64,000 nt of DNA from Castor canadensis. Lineage: Eukaryota > Chordata > Mammalia > Rodentia > Castoridae. The stretch is taken from NCBI RefSeq assembly GCF_047511655.1, contig NC_133389.1, positions 147,834,473 through 147,898,472 of the forward strand. The letters run 5' to 3'. Both the position numbers and the translations under genes were made by a program. Positions 45,390 to 56,620 of the stretch are shown here, one piece after another. The notes beneath the pieces are model-generated. The model was not told the DNA's origin. It did no database searches and saw only the letters and a list, made by a program, of their open reading frames with translations. Position 1 is the stretch's first letter. The number at the start of each line of letters is the position of its first letter.

Positions 45390-47524
45390 GTGAGTCCCTC
45401 GTGGCTTGGAGGCTAGCGGGCCTGGTCGGCCTGAGGTGCACGGCGAGCCCTGCTGGCCCTCTCCGGGGCCTGGCAACATGGAAGAGTACCTCTCGGTGAC
45501 CTTGTACACCTGCCTGCGAAGTACAGGCCCGGCGGACCCCGGCCTCCTCACGCGTGGGCTGGGGCGAGCACGGACCTCGTAGGGTCTGAATGGGGGTGCG
45601 GTGTCCTGGCCAGCAGCGGGGCCCGGGGCGTAGAGCGACAGGCCGGGAAATTATGCAGGACCAGCCTGCGGCAGAAAAATACTTGACCTTGGCGTAAACC
45701 ACGGTTCCCCTTAAAGGGGTCCTAACAGATAAGCTTGACTTAGAAAGTGGACCCCTCCTAAAGGCACAGTCTGGGTTTTGGTGTTTGACGTAAGGCCCGC
45801 AGTGGCGTTGCCTGTTGAGAATGTAACTGCATAGCTTTTGTTTGTCCCAGCTCTAACATTTCTCTCCGCAGGCAGGAAAAGCATTTAGAAAGTTTCTTCC
45901 GCTGTTTGACCGAGTATTGGTAGAAAGGAATGCAGCCGAGACGGTGACTAAAGGTGGCATTATGCTTCCAGAAAAATCTCAAGGAAAAGTGTTGCAAGCA
46001 ACAGTAGTGGCCGTGGGGTCAGGCTCCAAAGGAAAGGTAAATGGGGAGGCAGTGGAACTGATTTTTTATGGGAAATGGAAGAATAAAGGCATGAGAAATC
46101 CTGAGTGATTAAAAGTACACTAGCTGGTGTCATATGTTAGTTTTAAGGTAAATGATTGCAAAATACACTGGCTTGTTTTACACTAGGACTTCTAGAATAC
46201 TAAAATGGCCCTTGGTAGGTGTTTGGTGGCCTGCTCTGACCATAAGTTTATTCAAATTTTAAATTTTTGATGAGGCAAAGACTTTTTCAAAATACACTGT
46301 GGAGGCCTTCTAAGAATCGAGGAATCTGGTATGATGGGGCATGCCTGTAATCCTAGCACTAACTAGGGAGGCTGAGGCAGGAGGATCCAGAGTTAGAAGC
46401 CAGTCTGGCTACACCCGGGGGTTGGGGGGAGAAACTTGAACTGTTGGTTTAACTTTTAACCTTATAATCTTGTGGGGGGGGGCACTTGGCACAGCTAAGA
46501 AAAGGAGCATGTTGAGGTATTCTCCTTGTTCTCCAGTTAGACTACAGGCCTCCAAAAGAGTTGGTCACTACAGCATTTATTGTGTTTGGCGTGAAATATT
46601 ACAGTTGCATTGTTTCAGTTGTCTGAAAACAAGAAAAGTTCTAATGAGCCATCCTGGAGTTGGGAATAGCAGGGCTTTGGGGAGTGGGCAACTGCTTCAG
46701 TCTTTTTATGCAGATGTGTACTTTAAAGGAAAGGAAATCTTTCAACTAATCTTTTGTTGGTTGAAAGAAGTCACACATGACCATATCATATGGCTTTTAA
46801 AGCTGCTTTATTTCACATGGTCTACAGGTTATGTTAATATTTTACAATTTCTTAAACTTAGCATTGGTTAGTTAAAGTTAGCTTTTCAAGCATAACTATT
46901 TTTTTTAAAAATTGTAAACCACCATGGTTACTTCAGATTGTAGTTCTACCGTGGTGTTTTAGACTTGGAGATGTGTAATATATAATATAAATTATATTAG
47001 CTATCCCTACTTTTATTTTTACATACTGAATTTAACCAACATTTCATTAGTTAACAGTGATTTAAAAGTTACTCATGCCTGTAATCCTGGCTACTCAGGA
47101 GTGAGAGATGAGGGTTGTTGTTCAAAGCCAACCCAGGCAAATAGTTCTTGAGACTCTATCACAAAAAAGGGCTGGTGGAGTGGCTCAAGGTGTGGCCCTG
47201 AGTTCAAGCCCCAGTACTGCCCAAAAAAAACAAAAAAGTTAACTATATATCTGGTGAGCTAGGTGTCTTTGTTAATAACAACCTTATTTTCTTAAGGATG
47301 GAGAGATCCAACCTGTTAGTGTGCAAGTTGGAGATAAAGTTCTTCTGCCAGAATATGGAGGCACCAAAGTAGTTCTAGATGACAAGGTATGTAATCGTAA
47401 TCATTCTAAAAGGAAATTTTAAGTATTTGCTGTTAACTAATAGTTTGTTAACTAATAGTTTCTCTATTTGCAGGATTATTTCTTATTTAGAGATGGTGAC
47501 ATTCTTGGAAAGTACGTAGACTGA
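45387..47524 (+). CDS. HSPE1: HSPE1, mitochondrial co-chaperonin Hsp10 (4 coding exons)
   Basis: Exons 45387-45389, 45872-46036, 47297-47386 and 47474-47524 total 309 nt, 102 codons plus stop, the standard Hsp10 length. The heptameric lid closes the Hsp60 cage in the mitochondrial matrix. The first coding exon holds only the ATG before donor ATG|GTGAGT. The start AGKAFRKFLPLFDRVLVER matches the family; the mobile loop with the Hsp60-contacting IML triplet is residues 31-33 (TKGGIMLPEKS). It continues through PEYGGTKVVLDDKDYFLF and ends GKYVD. An N-terminal signal is retained but uncleaved in this family. Residue 21 is Asn. The exon 3 donor is in phase 0, which matters for read-through into MOB4. 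Confidence 0.97.
45872..46036 (+). CDS. HSPE1: HSPE1 coding exon 2
   Basis: 55 codons, residues 2-56, acceptor CTCCGCAG|GC, donor GGAAAG|GTAAAT. Contains the mobile loop and VLQATVVAVGSGSKGK. Confidence 0.97.
46323..46420 (+). repeat. B1-like SINE in HSPE1 intron 2
   Basis: GGCATGCCTGTAATCCTAGC, GAGGCTGAGGCAGGAGGATC. Confidence 0.85.
47072..47235 (+). repeat. Composite SINE in HSPE1 intron 2
   Basis: CATGCCTGTAATCCTGGCTA to GTTCAAGCCCCAGTACTGCC; 60 bp before exon 3. Confidence 0.85.
47297..47386 (+). CDS. HSPE1: HSPE1 coding exon 3
   Basis: 30 codons, DGEIQPVSVQVGDKVLLPEY onward to VVLDDK. Acceptor TTTTCTTAAG|GA, donor GACAAG|GTATGT. Confidence 0.97.
47474..47524 (+). CDS. HSPE1: HSPE1 coding exon 4 and stop
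   Basis: DYFLFRDGDILGKYVD then TGA at 47522-47524. Acceptor CTATTTGCAG|GA. Confidence 0.97.
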   Translation, partial: DYFLFRDGDILGKYVD

Positions 47525-47725
47525 AATAAATCACTGAGATGGCATCACATGAAGCTGCCCATTCCACTGACGTCCTGAAATCTTTCATCATGTAAATAAT
47601 TTCCATGTGTCTCCCTTTTATAATAAACCAATGATACCTAAACTGATGATATCCATTGTCTCTGAAGTTTAGTTTAACTGTACCTGTATAAACATTTCCC
47701 AATAAAATATGTAAACGAATGGGTA
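47525..47725 (+). other. HSPE1: HSPE1 3' UTR
   Basis: AATAAA signals at 47622-47627 and 47701-47706. The first sits in a TTTATAATAAAC context like that of human HSPE1 and is the likelier main site. Confidence 0.65.
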
Positions 47726-48134
47726 CTTTTTAATATAAGGTGGTTTTAGAGTTCTTCAGTTTGGTATCTTCTCTTTGAGTAATCTGTAGAGAATTCTGAG
47801 AAACAAGGTTTTTCTAGGTAAATGATTTTTTGAGCTGAATCTAGCATTATTACACCGATGGTTGATACTGATAGAAACAGATTTCCACTTACAAAGTTAG
47901 CAACATTTGGGGTTCAGTTACAACAAACTTGTGAAGTACAAGTTCTTTGGTTGTAGAGTCTAGTGGTTTTTTTTTAACATCTCGGTTTGTAACTTTTGTG
48001 TAAAAAAACCTTTACTTCCTAAATGAACATTTCCAGTTCTTAAAACTTAACACTACTACATAATGTATTTGGCAAAAAAAAAAAAATCTACACAAGGTGC
48101 AATCACTAACCTAGACTGAGTGCTGATTTCAAGG

Positions 48135-48345
48135 GTTGGCACTGTGTGGTAGTAGCAATACCTAACACTTAGGTGCATTTTCTAGATGCTTTGCATGTAT
48201 TGACTAGTTTAATTTTTCAACCACCTTGTGAACTGTGCTGTTGTCATCTTGCAGGTAAGGAAGCTGAGGCACGGGGCTAATAAGATCATTCAGTAGGAAA
48301 TTGAAAAGCCAGGCTTTAGATATAAGCAGTCCACTTCCAGGTGCT
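48135..48345 (+). repeat. MIR, well preserved
   Basis: GTAGTAGCAATACCTAACAC, GTATTGACTAGTTTAATTTT and GGTAAGGAAGCTGAGGCAC follow the MIR consensus from end to end. Confidence 0.85.
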
Positions 48346-48361
48346 ATTAAAAATTTGGTCC

Positions 48362-49245
48362 TTTATGGGGTTGGGAGCATAACTTAAGAGGTATAGTGGC
48401 TGCCTAGCAAGCTCAAGTCTTGAGTTCAAACCTCAGTACAAGAAAAACTTCTTTATGCCTGTTATATTCTTAGGTACTTCTATGCATTCACTACACATCT
48501 CTTGGAGTAATCTTTGTGGTGATCACTGGTATAGGGAGTGACTAGTAACTGTCTAGCACTCAAGTGTATCTAGTAAACAGTTTGTTGGATTTTTTTTTTT
48601 CTTTTTCAACACTTCCACAGGTTTTTATTGATCACCTATTATTACGGTGTGCACCAGAAACAGCATTGGTGAAAGTATGTTTGCATAGCTTAATGTTTTT
48701 CACTGATAACTTGTCTTTTCTTGCCTGCCTCCTCCCTCCTTTGGTGTTTCCCAGCTCTGTAGACTAATAATCTCATGAGTCTGCTTCACTGGTTACATAG
48801 ATTATAAAAGTTTTAAAGACACTCATCAGAAGAAAATGCCAAATACAGTTTTAGCATTCACTGAACTAGCTGCCCAGAGCTTCATGTTCATGTCTTTAAT
48901 TTTCACATTATTCCTTTTCACAACCACCGAGACCAGCATTCTGGTCCTGTGTGGGAAAGGGAACCAAAGGGTTGAGTTTGTTGGATTTAACAAACAAGGA
49001 AACTGCAAAGGGATAGTCCTGTACTAGAGTTGATTAATCCCTAAGTACCACTATCAGCTACCAGCTATTACAGTAGTTTCTTAGTATAAGTACTTAAAAT
49101 CTAACTAGTTTTGGCTCCTTATAAAAAATAAGTTTGTGATGTTTCTTAAAAGATTGTGTCCTATGTTTTTTTGCTTTCGGTGCTGGAGATTGAACCCAGA
49201 GCCTCTTGCATGCTAGGCAAACTTGGTACCAGAGCAAAGCCCCAC
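48362..49245. repeat. tRNA-like and ID-type SINEs
   Basis: Plus tRNA-like 48362-48452 (GTTCAAACCTCAGTACAAG); reverse ID 49168-49245 (GTGCTGGAGATTGAACCCAG). Confidence 0.78.
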
Positions 49246-49589
49246 TTTCAATAGTTGAATTCAGTAGTGGAATTGAAGTCTAAATGTAGTAGTATGTAAT
49301 AATGGTCTAACTTGTGTTTCCCATCAGTAAAGGCATATGTACTTTTAATATGTATATATTTAAATTTATGCATGTTAGTGCCTTTGGTATACTAAGACTC
49401 AATTCTTGTCAAATTTGGATGAGAGAAATGCCTAAAAGTTCTTACCAGTTTCCATGTGGATCAGCAATTTCAAACTCTTCCTCAGGCATAGCTGGATAAC
49501 ATGCCTGCACATTGTAACCTGAACACAGATTTCCTTGGGTTTTACCAGGAAGAATTTTGCCTGTCTTACCCCCCTTCCCCCAACCCTTG

Positions 49590-50500
49590 TACTGGGCCTA
49601 CACCTTGAGCCGCTCCACTGTCCCCACTGTCCCCTTTTTTGTGATGGGCTGTTCGAGATAGGGTCTCGAACCTATTTACCAGGGCTGTTTACCAGGGCTG
49701 GCTTCGAGCTGAAATCCTGATTTCTGCTTCCCGAGTAGCTAGGATTACAGGTGTAAGCCTATCTTTATCTCTCTCCATAATTATTTTTCAGTTCAACAAA
49801 AGGTAAACAGCAACATACTAACCTGAAACATGCAGTTTCACATTCCCCAGTGCCCTAAATTTCTCATGGCAAAAACTCCCTTATTTTATCAATGCAATCT
49901 CATAATCTAAAATTACTTAGGAAGGGTAGTGTGGCTCAAGTGGTAGAGCACTTGCTTAGCAAGTGCAAGGCCTTGAGTTTAAGCTTCAGTCCTAAAGAAA
50001 TGACTTCCTTAGCATTTCTTCTAGACAAAACATCACGATAGGACTACTGTGGTACAAAATTACTCTGATTTAGTGAGTTTGAAATTGTAAGTATGGCAGG
50101 TAGTTCCAAGGATGAATTAAAAGTTTGAAAATTGCCTTAGTTTTCACCTCTGCTTGGAAAGCAACATGGGAGAATAATGGGAAGCCTTGGCCTTTGGACT
50201 GGATTCCTAATGTGTCAAGTTACTGCCACATGGCCTTGAGCAAATTTCTTCATCTTGAGTTAGGTTTTCTTGGTTCTTTGTGATAAATTCCCACTCCTAG
50301 CTTGTCATTTTGGCTTTTTTGTTTTTTCATTTGCCTGGCACGTGCTAGGCAACTGCTGTACCACTGATCTGTGCCTCCAGGCCCTTTAAAATTTTTTTGA
50401 CACAGGGTCTCTGAATTGTCCAGGCTGGCCTTAAACTTGTGATCCTCCTTTCTCAGTCTCCTAAATTACAGGTATGTGCCATCATGCCTAGCTATTGCTG
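49590..50500. repeat. SINEs downstream of HSPE1
   Basis: Reverse composite 49590-49762 with an inner tandem TTTACCAGGGCTG (49675-49700); plus tRNA-like 49920-49998 (GTGGCTCAAGTGGTAGAGCA); reverse composite 50310-50500. Confidence 0.8.
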
Positions 50501-51269
50501 TTTTAAGCTACCAAGTTTGGGGAAATGTTTATGTAGCAATACATAACTAATGCAGTAGTTTATGAACATTCTGAGAGGGAGGATGTGATCAGAAGAGACA
50601 AATCACAATAGAATACAGTTCAATAAGGCGCCTAATGCCACTCATGTTTTTCTGTAACACTGATCTCTAAAATTATGCTATTATTTTTACTATGTGCCAC
50701 CCCAGCTCCCCTCCCCCAATCTTATTTATCCTTTTATCTCCATTGCTTAGAACAATGCCTGGCATTTAAAAAAAAAAAAGAATGACTTTAAAATACTATA
50801 ATAAACTGGCTTTGGCTTTTTTTTGAAGGAAAAGGAAATAAGCTTTATTATTCATCAAATGAAGAGGAGGGCAGTAAGATTCCAGTCTTAAAGCTCTGTA
50901 ATGCTCCTGAGAGAAAACATCTGGATTTTAGAAGGAAGATTGGGAGCCATAGTTTCCTTTTTTTTTTGGTTCTGGGGTATACGATGGAGTGCATGCCCCA
51001 GATCAGATGGTGGCCTTGCTCCTTATCTCTCAACTAACTAGTGCCATATTTCTGAAGTTGTATGTCTTGCTTGACAGAGGTTTACTCCTTCCTGGTGGGA
51101 AGAGAAAGATGGGGTGGAGGAAGATTGCCTAATAAACTGGCTTTTGAAACTGATGTTTTCCCAAGTCATGCCTTGGTTTTTTTTTTAGTGGCACTGGGGT
51201 TTCCAAGTCATATTTTAAGGTTAAATGAGACCAAAACAGCATTTTGCAAGACTTGAGGCTAAATTCCTT

Positions 51270-52034
51270 TTGTTCTTTGTTTCTTAAAACAGGGTCTCAA
51301 CTATCTAGCCCAAGCTGTTCTGAAACTCCCAACTTAATCTGTAAGAGAGTAGAGGAACTGGATCTGTTCTTTTTTTTTTTTTCCCCTGCTTTCTGGTGCT
51401 GGAAATTGAACCCAGAACCTGCTTGACAAGCATTCTGCCATTCAGCTACATCCCCAAAATTCCCTGTGTCGTTTAATAGGAAAATACCCAGATACAGGAA
51501 TAACCAAAATACTTAATAACTTTAAAAGAACTTGAAGAGGGGCTGGGGATGTAGCGCAATGGTTAAGTGTTTGCTTAGTGTACATGAGGCCCTGGGTTTG
51601 ATACCCAGTACCACAAAAAATTAAAAAAGAAACCATGGAACCATTAAATATTGGAGAAGACGTTTCAGAGTTTGATGTAGTATCCAGAAGCCAAAAAGGA
51701 AAATGCGACTTGAAACACCAAAATGACATCTGCAAGTTTAAAACATAACAAAACCAAAGCCATGGACTGTATTTATAGCTCATTGGTAGAGCACTAGCAT
51801 GTGAGAGGCCCTGGGGCTGATCTGAAGTACCACCACAAACAAATAAAACCCCACAATAAACTAGTGTAGTATAGTTGTATACTCATGTAATCCCAGCCTG
51901 GGGAGGCTGAGGCAGGAGGATCTACAGTTCAAAGCCAGATTGGGCTATGTAGCTATAGAACCTGTCTCAGATACAGCAATAAACATATATACATACATAA
52001 ATATATATGTATATATCTGTGTGTGTGTGTGTTT
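51270..52034. repeat. B1-like and ID-type SINE group
   Basis: Reverse B1-like 51270-51338; reverse ID 51380-51460 (GGTGCTGGAAATTGAACCCA); plus ID 51540-51622 (GGGGCTGGGGATGTAGCGCA, near consensus) and 51760-51838; plus B1-like 51865-51975; TA/TG microsatellite 51985-52034. Confidence 0.82.
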
Positions 52035-52445
52035 ATGTGTCAGAAATTGGAGCAACTTGGATGGTCCTTGTTTGGGGATCTCACTAAACTGTCATTATCA
52101 CTTGGGATGGAGTATACTGTTCCAAAATGGAGAACTCAGTGTTGGTAAGTTGATAACTTGCCTTTGGTAGAAAGTCTCAGTTTCTCACTACATAGACCCC
52201 TTTACAAATCTACTTGAATGTCTTTCTACATGATAACTTCATGATCTAAAAGAGCAAGGCAGAAGCTGCACTGTCTATTATAACAACATCAGAAGTCACA
52301 TACCATCATTTCCACAATATTCTTTTGGTTTTACAGGTCAACTCTATTCAACAAGAAAGAGAATCATAGAAGAGTAACAAGTGTGAAGCTTGATCCCTAG
52401 TAATGCAAAACAACAAAAAATTTTAAAATTTCCGCAGCGTGCAAG

Positions 52446-52795
52446 CCCGACAAGGTGGTACATGTCTGTAATCACAGCATTAGAAGGCTGATGCAGAATG
52501 ATCTCAAGGCCAGGTGCTGGTGGCTCATGCTAGTAATCTTAGCTGCTTAGGAGGCAGAGATCAGAATTGTGGTTCAAGGCCAGCCTAGCAAATAGTTTGG
52601 GAGACCCTATCTCAAAAATACCAAACTACATAACACAAAAAAGGGATTGGCTGAGTGATTCAAGTGGTAAAGGGTCTGCCTAGCAAGTATGAAGCCCTGA
52701 GTTCAAACCCCAGTTTGAACACACACAAAAAAAAGGACCTAGAGTTCAAGGTCAGCTTGGGATACATAGAAAGACCCTGTCTCAAACAAAACAAA
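52446..52795 (+). repeat. B1-like SINE interrupted by a composite SINE
   Basis: B1-like part 52446-52505, composite 52506-52735 (GCCAGGTGCTGGTGGCTCAT to TTCAAACCCCAGTTTG), then the B1 remainder CAAGGTCAGCTTGGGATACA to CCCTGTCTCAAACAAAAC. Gives relative ages: B1-like older. Confidence 0.75.
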
Positions 52796-53139
52796 ATCCC
52801 CCAATGTGAATTTCATATTGATAGATATTTGGAAATTACTTACAGTACTTTGGATTTATAAAATATTTTCTTCTGAAATTTCCAGAGACTGTCATAAATA
52901 TTTAATTTTATTCTTGCTTTCATAGTGTGTGATGTAGAGGAAGACATGCTCTACAAACCTTCAATACAAATGAAATTTATTCAATAGCTTCTTCAAAATT
53001 TTGTCAGTAAGAATGGATTTTCTGAATCCCAGTTCAGTGCTATTTCCATTAGTCAATGTGCCTTTAACTGAAACATTCAAATGACTTCATTTACCTGAAA
53101 TAGTCTAGTAACCTTTCATTATATATAACTAATTACTGT

Positions 53140-54482
53140 TTTTAGGGATTCACTTGCTATGCTAGTGCTCTACCACTGAGCTACACCCCTAGTCCTCAAC
53201 TAGGCTCTTGTCAAAATGTTCTCTATTTGGAGGTCATAATCTGCAGGGTGGTGGAGGACTGAAAATGTGAAGGTTATGAAGTAGAAACATTCAGCCAGCT
53301 CTTACGAACAAGGTTCTTTCTGTGAACAAGGCCAGCATTGATATCACCAGGCAAATTTACTGTTTTGTTTTTTTTTTCAGAGTGATTTATTAGCAAAGCA
53401 AAAGTACCTGGACTTTCTTTTATAAAAAAAATAATAACTTGGTATTTTGTTCCTGAATTTAACGTGCACTCATTCACCCTTTCTTGTTTATTTTTCTTAG
53501 ATGGCCTGAAAACATTTAGTAAATATGGAATTCAACAAACCTTAAGGTCGAACCCCAATCCCACCCAAATAACCCATTAAAATTAAAGTGATTTCTTTCA
53601 ACTATAGGTACCTGCTATCTCTATTTATACTCAGGAAAATTATCACACAATCTGGAAAACTTAAATTTCATCCTTGGAGTTTGGAGGAGTTGTTTATAGA
53701 CAGAGGGACCTACCTAGGACTCTACTCTTACAGACCCTTCCCCAGTCTCTGGTAGGGATGTGACATTTGAGTGTCATCTGTCCTAGACTCTTACTGCATT
53801 TAATATAAGAATTAAGGGACTTACAGAGTGGCTTAAGTGCTAGTGTCTGCTAGCAAGCACAAGGCCCTGAGTTCAAGCCCCAGTACAGCTTAAAAAAAAA
53901 AAAAAAAGAATTAGTGCTAAGAATTGGTGACTCTAAACAACATATGAAGGACTTGGGCTTTTCATATTTATACCTATCTGCCTGCCACATAGTGGAGCTT
54001 AATATTTTGAATGAATAAATCTTTTAATATTAGGAGCTAGTGCTGAGAGGACAAAATTAAGACCTGCTCTTTTAAGAGTTACCAGTGTGTACATCTTTAG
54101 GAAAGAATCTTATGTTCAAGCCAACTTATTGTCAAACACTTCTAAGCCAAGTTCCACATCACTGACAGCTATTCAGCTTTGCATCCAATCAACTTAAGAA
54201 CTTCTCCTCTTAAGAACAGGGAAAATGAGGCATGGGAAACAACAGCCAGGAATTCAGAGAGAAACCTGTATTAATGAATGGCTTGATTAAAAGCACAAGG
54301 CACTATTTTCTTTGTTTTTAAGCCTTATGCCCACTCAACAAGCTGCAGCATTTAGTGTGTGCGTTCTCTACAACCTTGCCTGTTGCCCATATAGTGTTAT
54401 CTGCACCTGGGTTTATAGCTCAGTGGCAGAGTTCTCTCCTAGTATGCTCAAGGCCCTGGGCTTAATCCCCAGCACGGCAAAA
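53140..54482. repeat. ID-type and tRNA-like SINEs
   Basis: Reverse ID remnant 53140-53199 (CTACCACTGAGCTACACCCC); plus tRNA-like 53822-53905; plus ID 54408-54482 (GGGTTTATAGCTCAGTGGCA). Confidence 0.78.
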
Positions 54483-55071
54483 CCAAAACCAAATAGTGTT
54501 CTCTGGAAACAGCAAGGCTATCTTTAAAGACACTTACCCTCAGAAAAACCACTTGGGAAAGTGACTTCTCTGGGTATGAAAAATGTTTACAAAGAAAAAT
54601 ACTTATCACAAAGATGGGCACCTGTCATAAAGGAAGCCAGCCTTTTATTTAAAGGGATGCCCAGACATCTATGTCACAATGACCCACATTTAATAAGTGG
54701 GCCAACCCACTTATTACTACACTTCTACCTTTCTTTTGCTTTGCTTCACTAATAAATTTGGTCTCTATCTCAATGGGTTCCAAAATTATTCTTTGTGACA
54801 TCAGAAAGTCGGTACCCAAGGGCCAGGTGGAGGCCTCCTTCCTTTTGGACACCTCCCTAGAAAAACGCTGGATACACTAGCACTTTCAGCATTCATCTTA
54901 CGGGCTATGAAATGGCATTGTCAAGACACCTTTACCTAGGGATGGCTGATGTCTTCTAATGGTGGAAATCATGGAACTCATCTCTAAACTGTGCCCATCT
55001 GGTATTGCAGGGCCTCCTTGGTCCAAATTAAAGACGTAAGGTTTCTAGCAGGATTGAAAAAATAAAAAATA

Positions 55072-55293
55072 AGGCCAGGCACCGGTGGCTCACGCCTGTA
55101 ATTCTAGCAACTTGGGAGGCTGAGATTGGGAGAGTCGAGGTTCTAAGGGAAGTTAAGTTGGCGAGACCCCATCTCCAAAATAACCAGAGCATAATGGACT
55201 GGAGGTGTGACCAAGTGGTAGAGCCCTGGCTAGCAAGCCTGAGACCCTGAGTTCAAACTCCAGTACCGCAAAAAAAAAAAAAAAAAAAAAAAA
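55072..55293 (+). repeat. Composite SINE, full length
   Basis: The clearest full copy: GGCCAGGCACCGGTGGCTCA (7SL-like start), linker CCAAAATAACCAGAGCATAA, tRNA half GGAGGTGTGACCAAGTGGTA and GTTCAAACTCCAGTACCGC, then a 24-A tail. Total about 222 bp. Confidence 0.92.
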
Positions 55294-55689
55294 AGTTTGC
55301 TCAAACGTGCTTCTTGATCTATGAGAACATTTACCACTTAAAGGAAATTTTGGAATCCTGCAAGATGTAAAACTTCCACCATCCGTCAATGACTATTCAT
55401 TTTCTCCTGCTGCCGACTTGCAAACTGCGAGCTAATTTTAAGTCTGCCTAACGCACACAACCAGATGTCCACTCTCTCATAATTGGCATCTGCGTCTTTT
55501 ATCTACGCAAACTTGCCATTGAAAGGTCCTTGGCTTTGAAGTCAGTGGATGGCGGAAATAACATTTAACAGTCTGATTCCAGACTCATGCAAATTCTGTG
55601 AAAAATTTCCCAGACTGATCTGTTTCATATTCTGCTTTCCTAAGCGGATTTTAGGAGAGAATTTGCTTGCACATGGGTTTACTGAGACG

Positions 55690-56620
55690 GTCGCCATTGT
55701 GCAAACTGTGCCCAAGGACAAGCAGCAGTGTGTGACGCAGGCCGAGTGCGCACTGCCGCAGCGGTCACCGGGGGCCTCCCGCGGACCTCCTGAAACCGTT
55801 ACCCCAGCCTTCCCGCCGCTCCTTCCCTGCAGGTTACTGCCCGACTCTCCCTGGCTGTTCCTGAGTCCGCCCCTCCCTCCACACAGCCCGCCCTATTCTG
55901 GGTTCCTCCCTTATCTTCCGTCATGCCTCGCGCGGGCTGCGGCTGTTCCGCCAGCTGCCGGCCCTCCCCGGAACCGGGACAGAGAGCGCCCCGCCCCCCG
56001 CGCAGCAGCAGTCCCCTACATCCGGGTATCGACTCCAGCCGCCCAGACTCTGGCACTATGGTCATGGCGGAGGGGACGGCAGTGCTGAGGCGGAATAGGC
56101 CGGGCACGAAGGCGCAGGTACACCTCCACACCTTCCCTGCCATGGAGCTTTGGGTGCAGAGCTATGCGGCGCCGGCAAGTTAGCGGCTGCCGAAGGGAGG
56201 TCGGGCCAGGGCGACAGGCGGGCGGGCGGGGGCACTGCTGCCCGGCCTGCTCTTCCGCAGCTGCAGACCCTTACTGTAGCCGAGCCGGCGGCGGCCGCCC
56301 TCGAGGCCTGCAAAGGTGGGGGCGCGGCGTTACCCGCCGAGGCCCGGGGCTGTAAGCCTGCCTGTCAGCCGCGGCTGCTCGTTGTCGCCTCTCTCAGCTG
56401 AGTGACAGGAGGGGCGCGGCCATCAGGTGCAGACCCAGGGTTTCCCGGGGGTCGGGCCTCGGGACGGGAGTGGTGTAAAGTGCCCACCTGGTCCCCGCTC
56501 CGGTGCCCCTCGGCCTGTGACGTACCTGCCGTCCGCGCCCATCCAGCCCGGCTGGCCAAATTAGGGCGGCTTCTCCTGGTGTTTGCCTGCAGCTGTTGCC
56601 TGGTCCAGCAAGTTTTCATC
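55690..56620 (+). promoter_or_regulatory. MOB4: MOB4 CpG-island promoter
   Basis: GC-rich, CpG-dense sequence with no SINEs, around the MOB4 start codon. It has ETS-like CCGGAA near 55970 and a run of GGGCGGGCGGGGG near 56220. No TATA box. Transcription start unresolved, probably 55950-56040. Confidence 0.7.
56058..56117 (+). CDS. MOB4: MOB4 coding exon 1
   Basis: 20 whole codons. A second in-frame ATG at codon 3 has the better context (TCATGG). The exon sits in a CpG island. Confidence 0.95.

Larger units (their letters stand above)
43950..45560. other. CpG island over HSPD1 exon 1, promoter and HSPE1 exon 1
   Basis: Very high GC with many CpG and no SINE inserts, in contrast to the flanks. 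Several long open frames on both strands here result from stop-poor GC-rich sequence, not from genes. Confidence 0.85.
47726..55689. other. Intergenic region between HSPE1 and MOB4
   Basis: No exon recognised on either strand. Repeats are listed separately; stretches 52800-53130, 53200-53820, 53910-54400 and 55300-55690 show none that I recognise. 50170-50290 looks like a reverse MIR (CATGGCCTTGAGCAAATTTC). Confidence 0.6.

Noticed and set aside
44154-45702. Many overlapping open frames of 80-198 codons on both strands
   Set aside because: CpG-island DNA is poor in stop codons; the frames overlap HSPD1 exon 1, the promoter and HSPE1 exon 1, and the proteins are Arg/Pro/Gly-rich with no recognisable domain.
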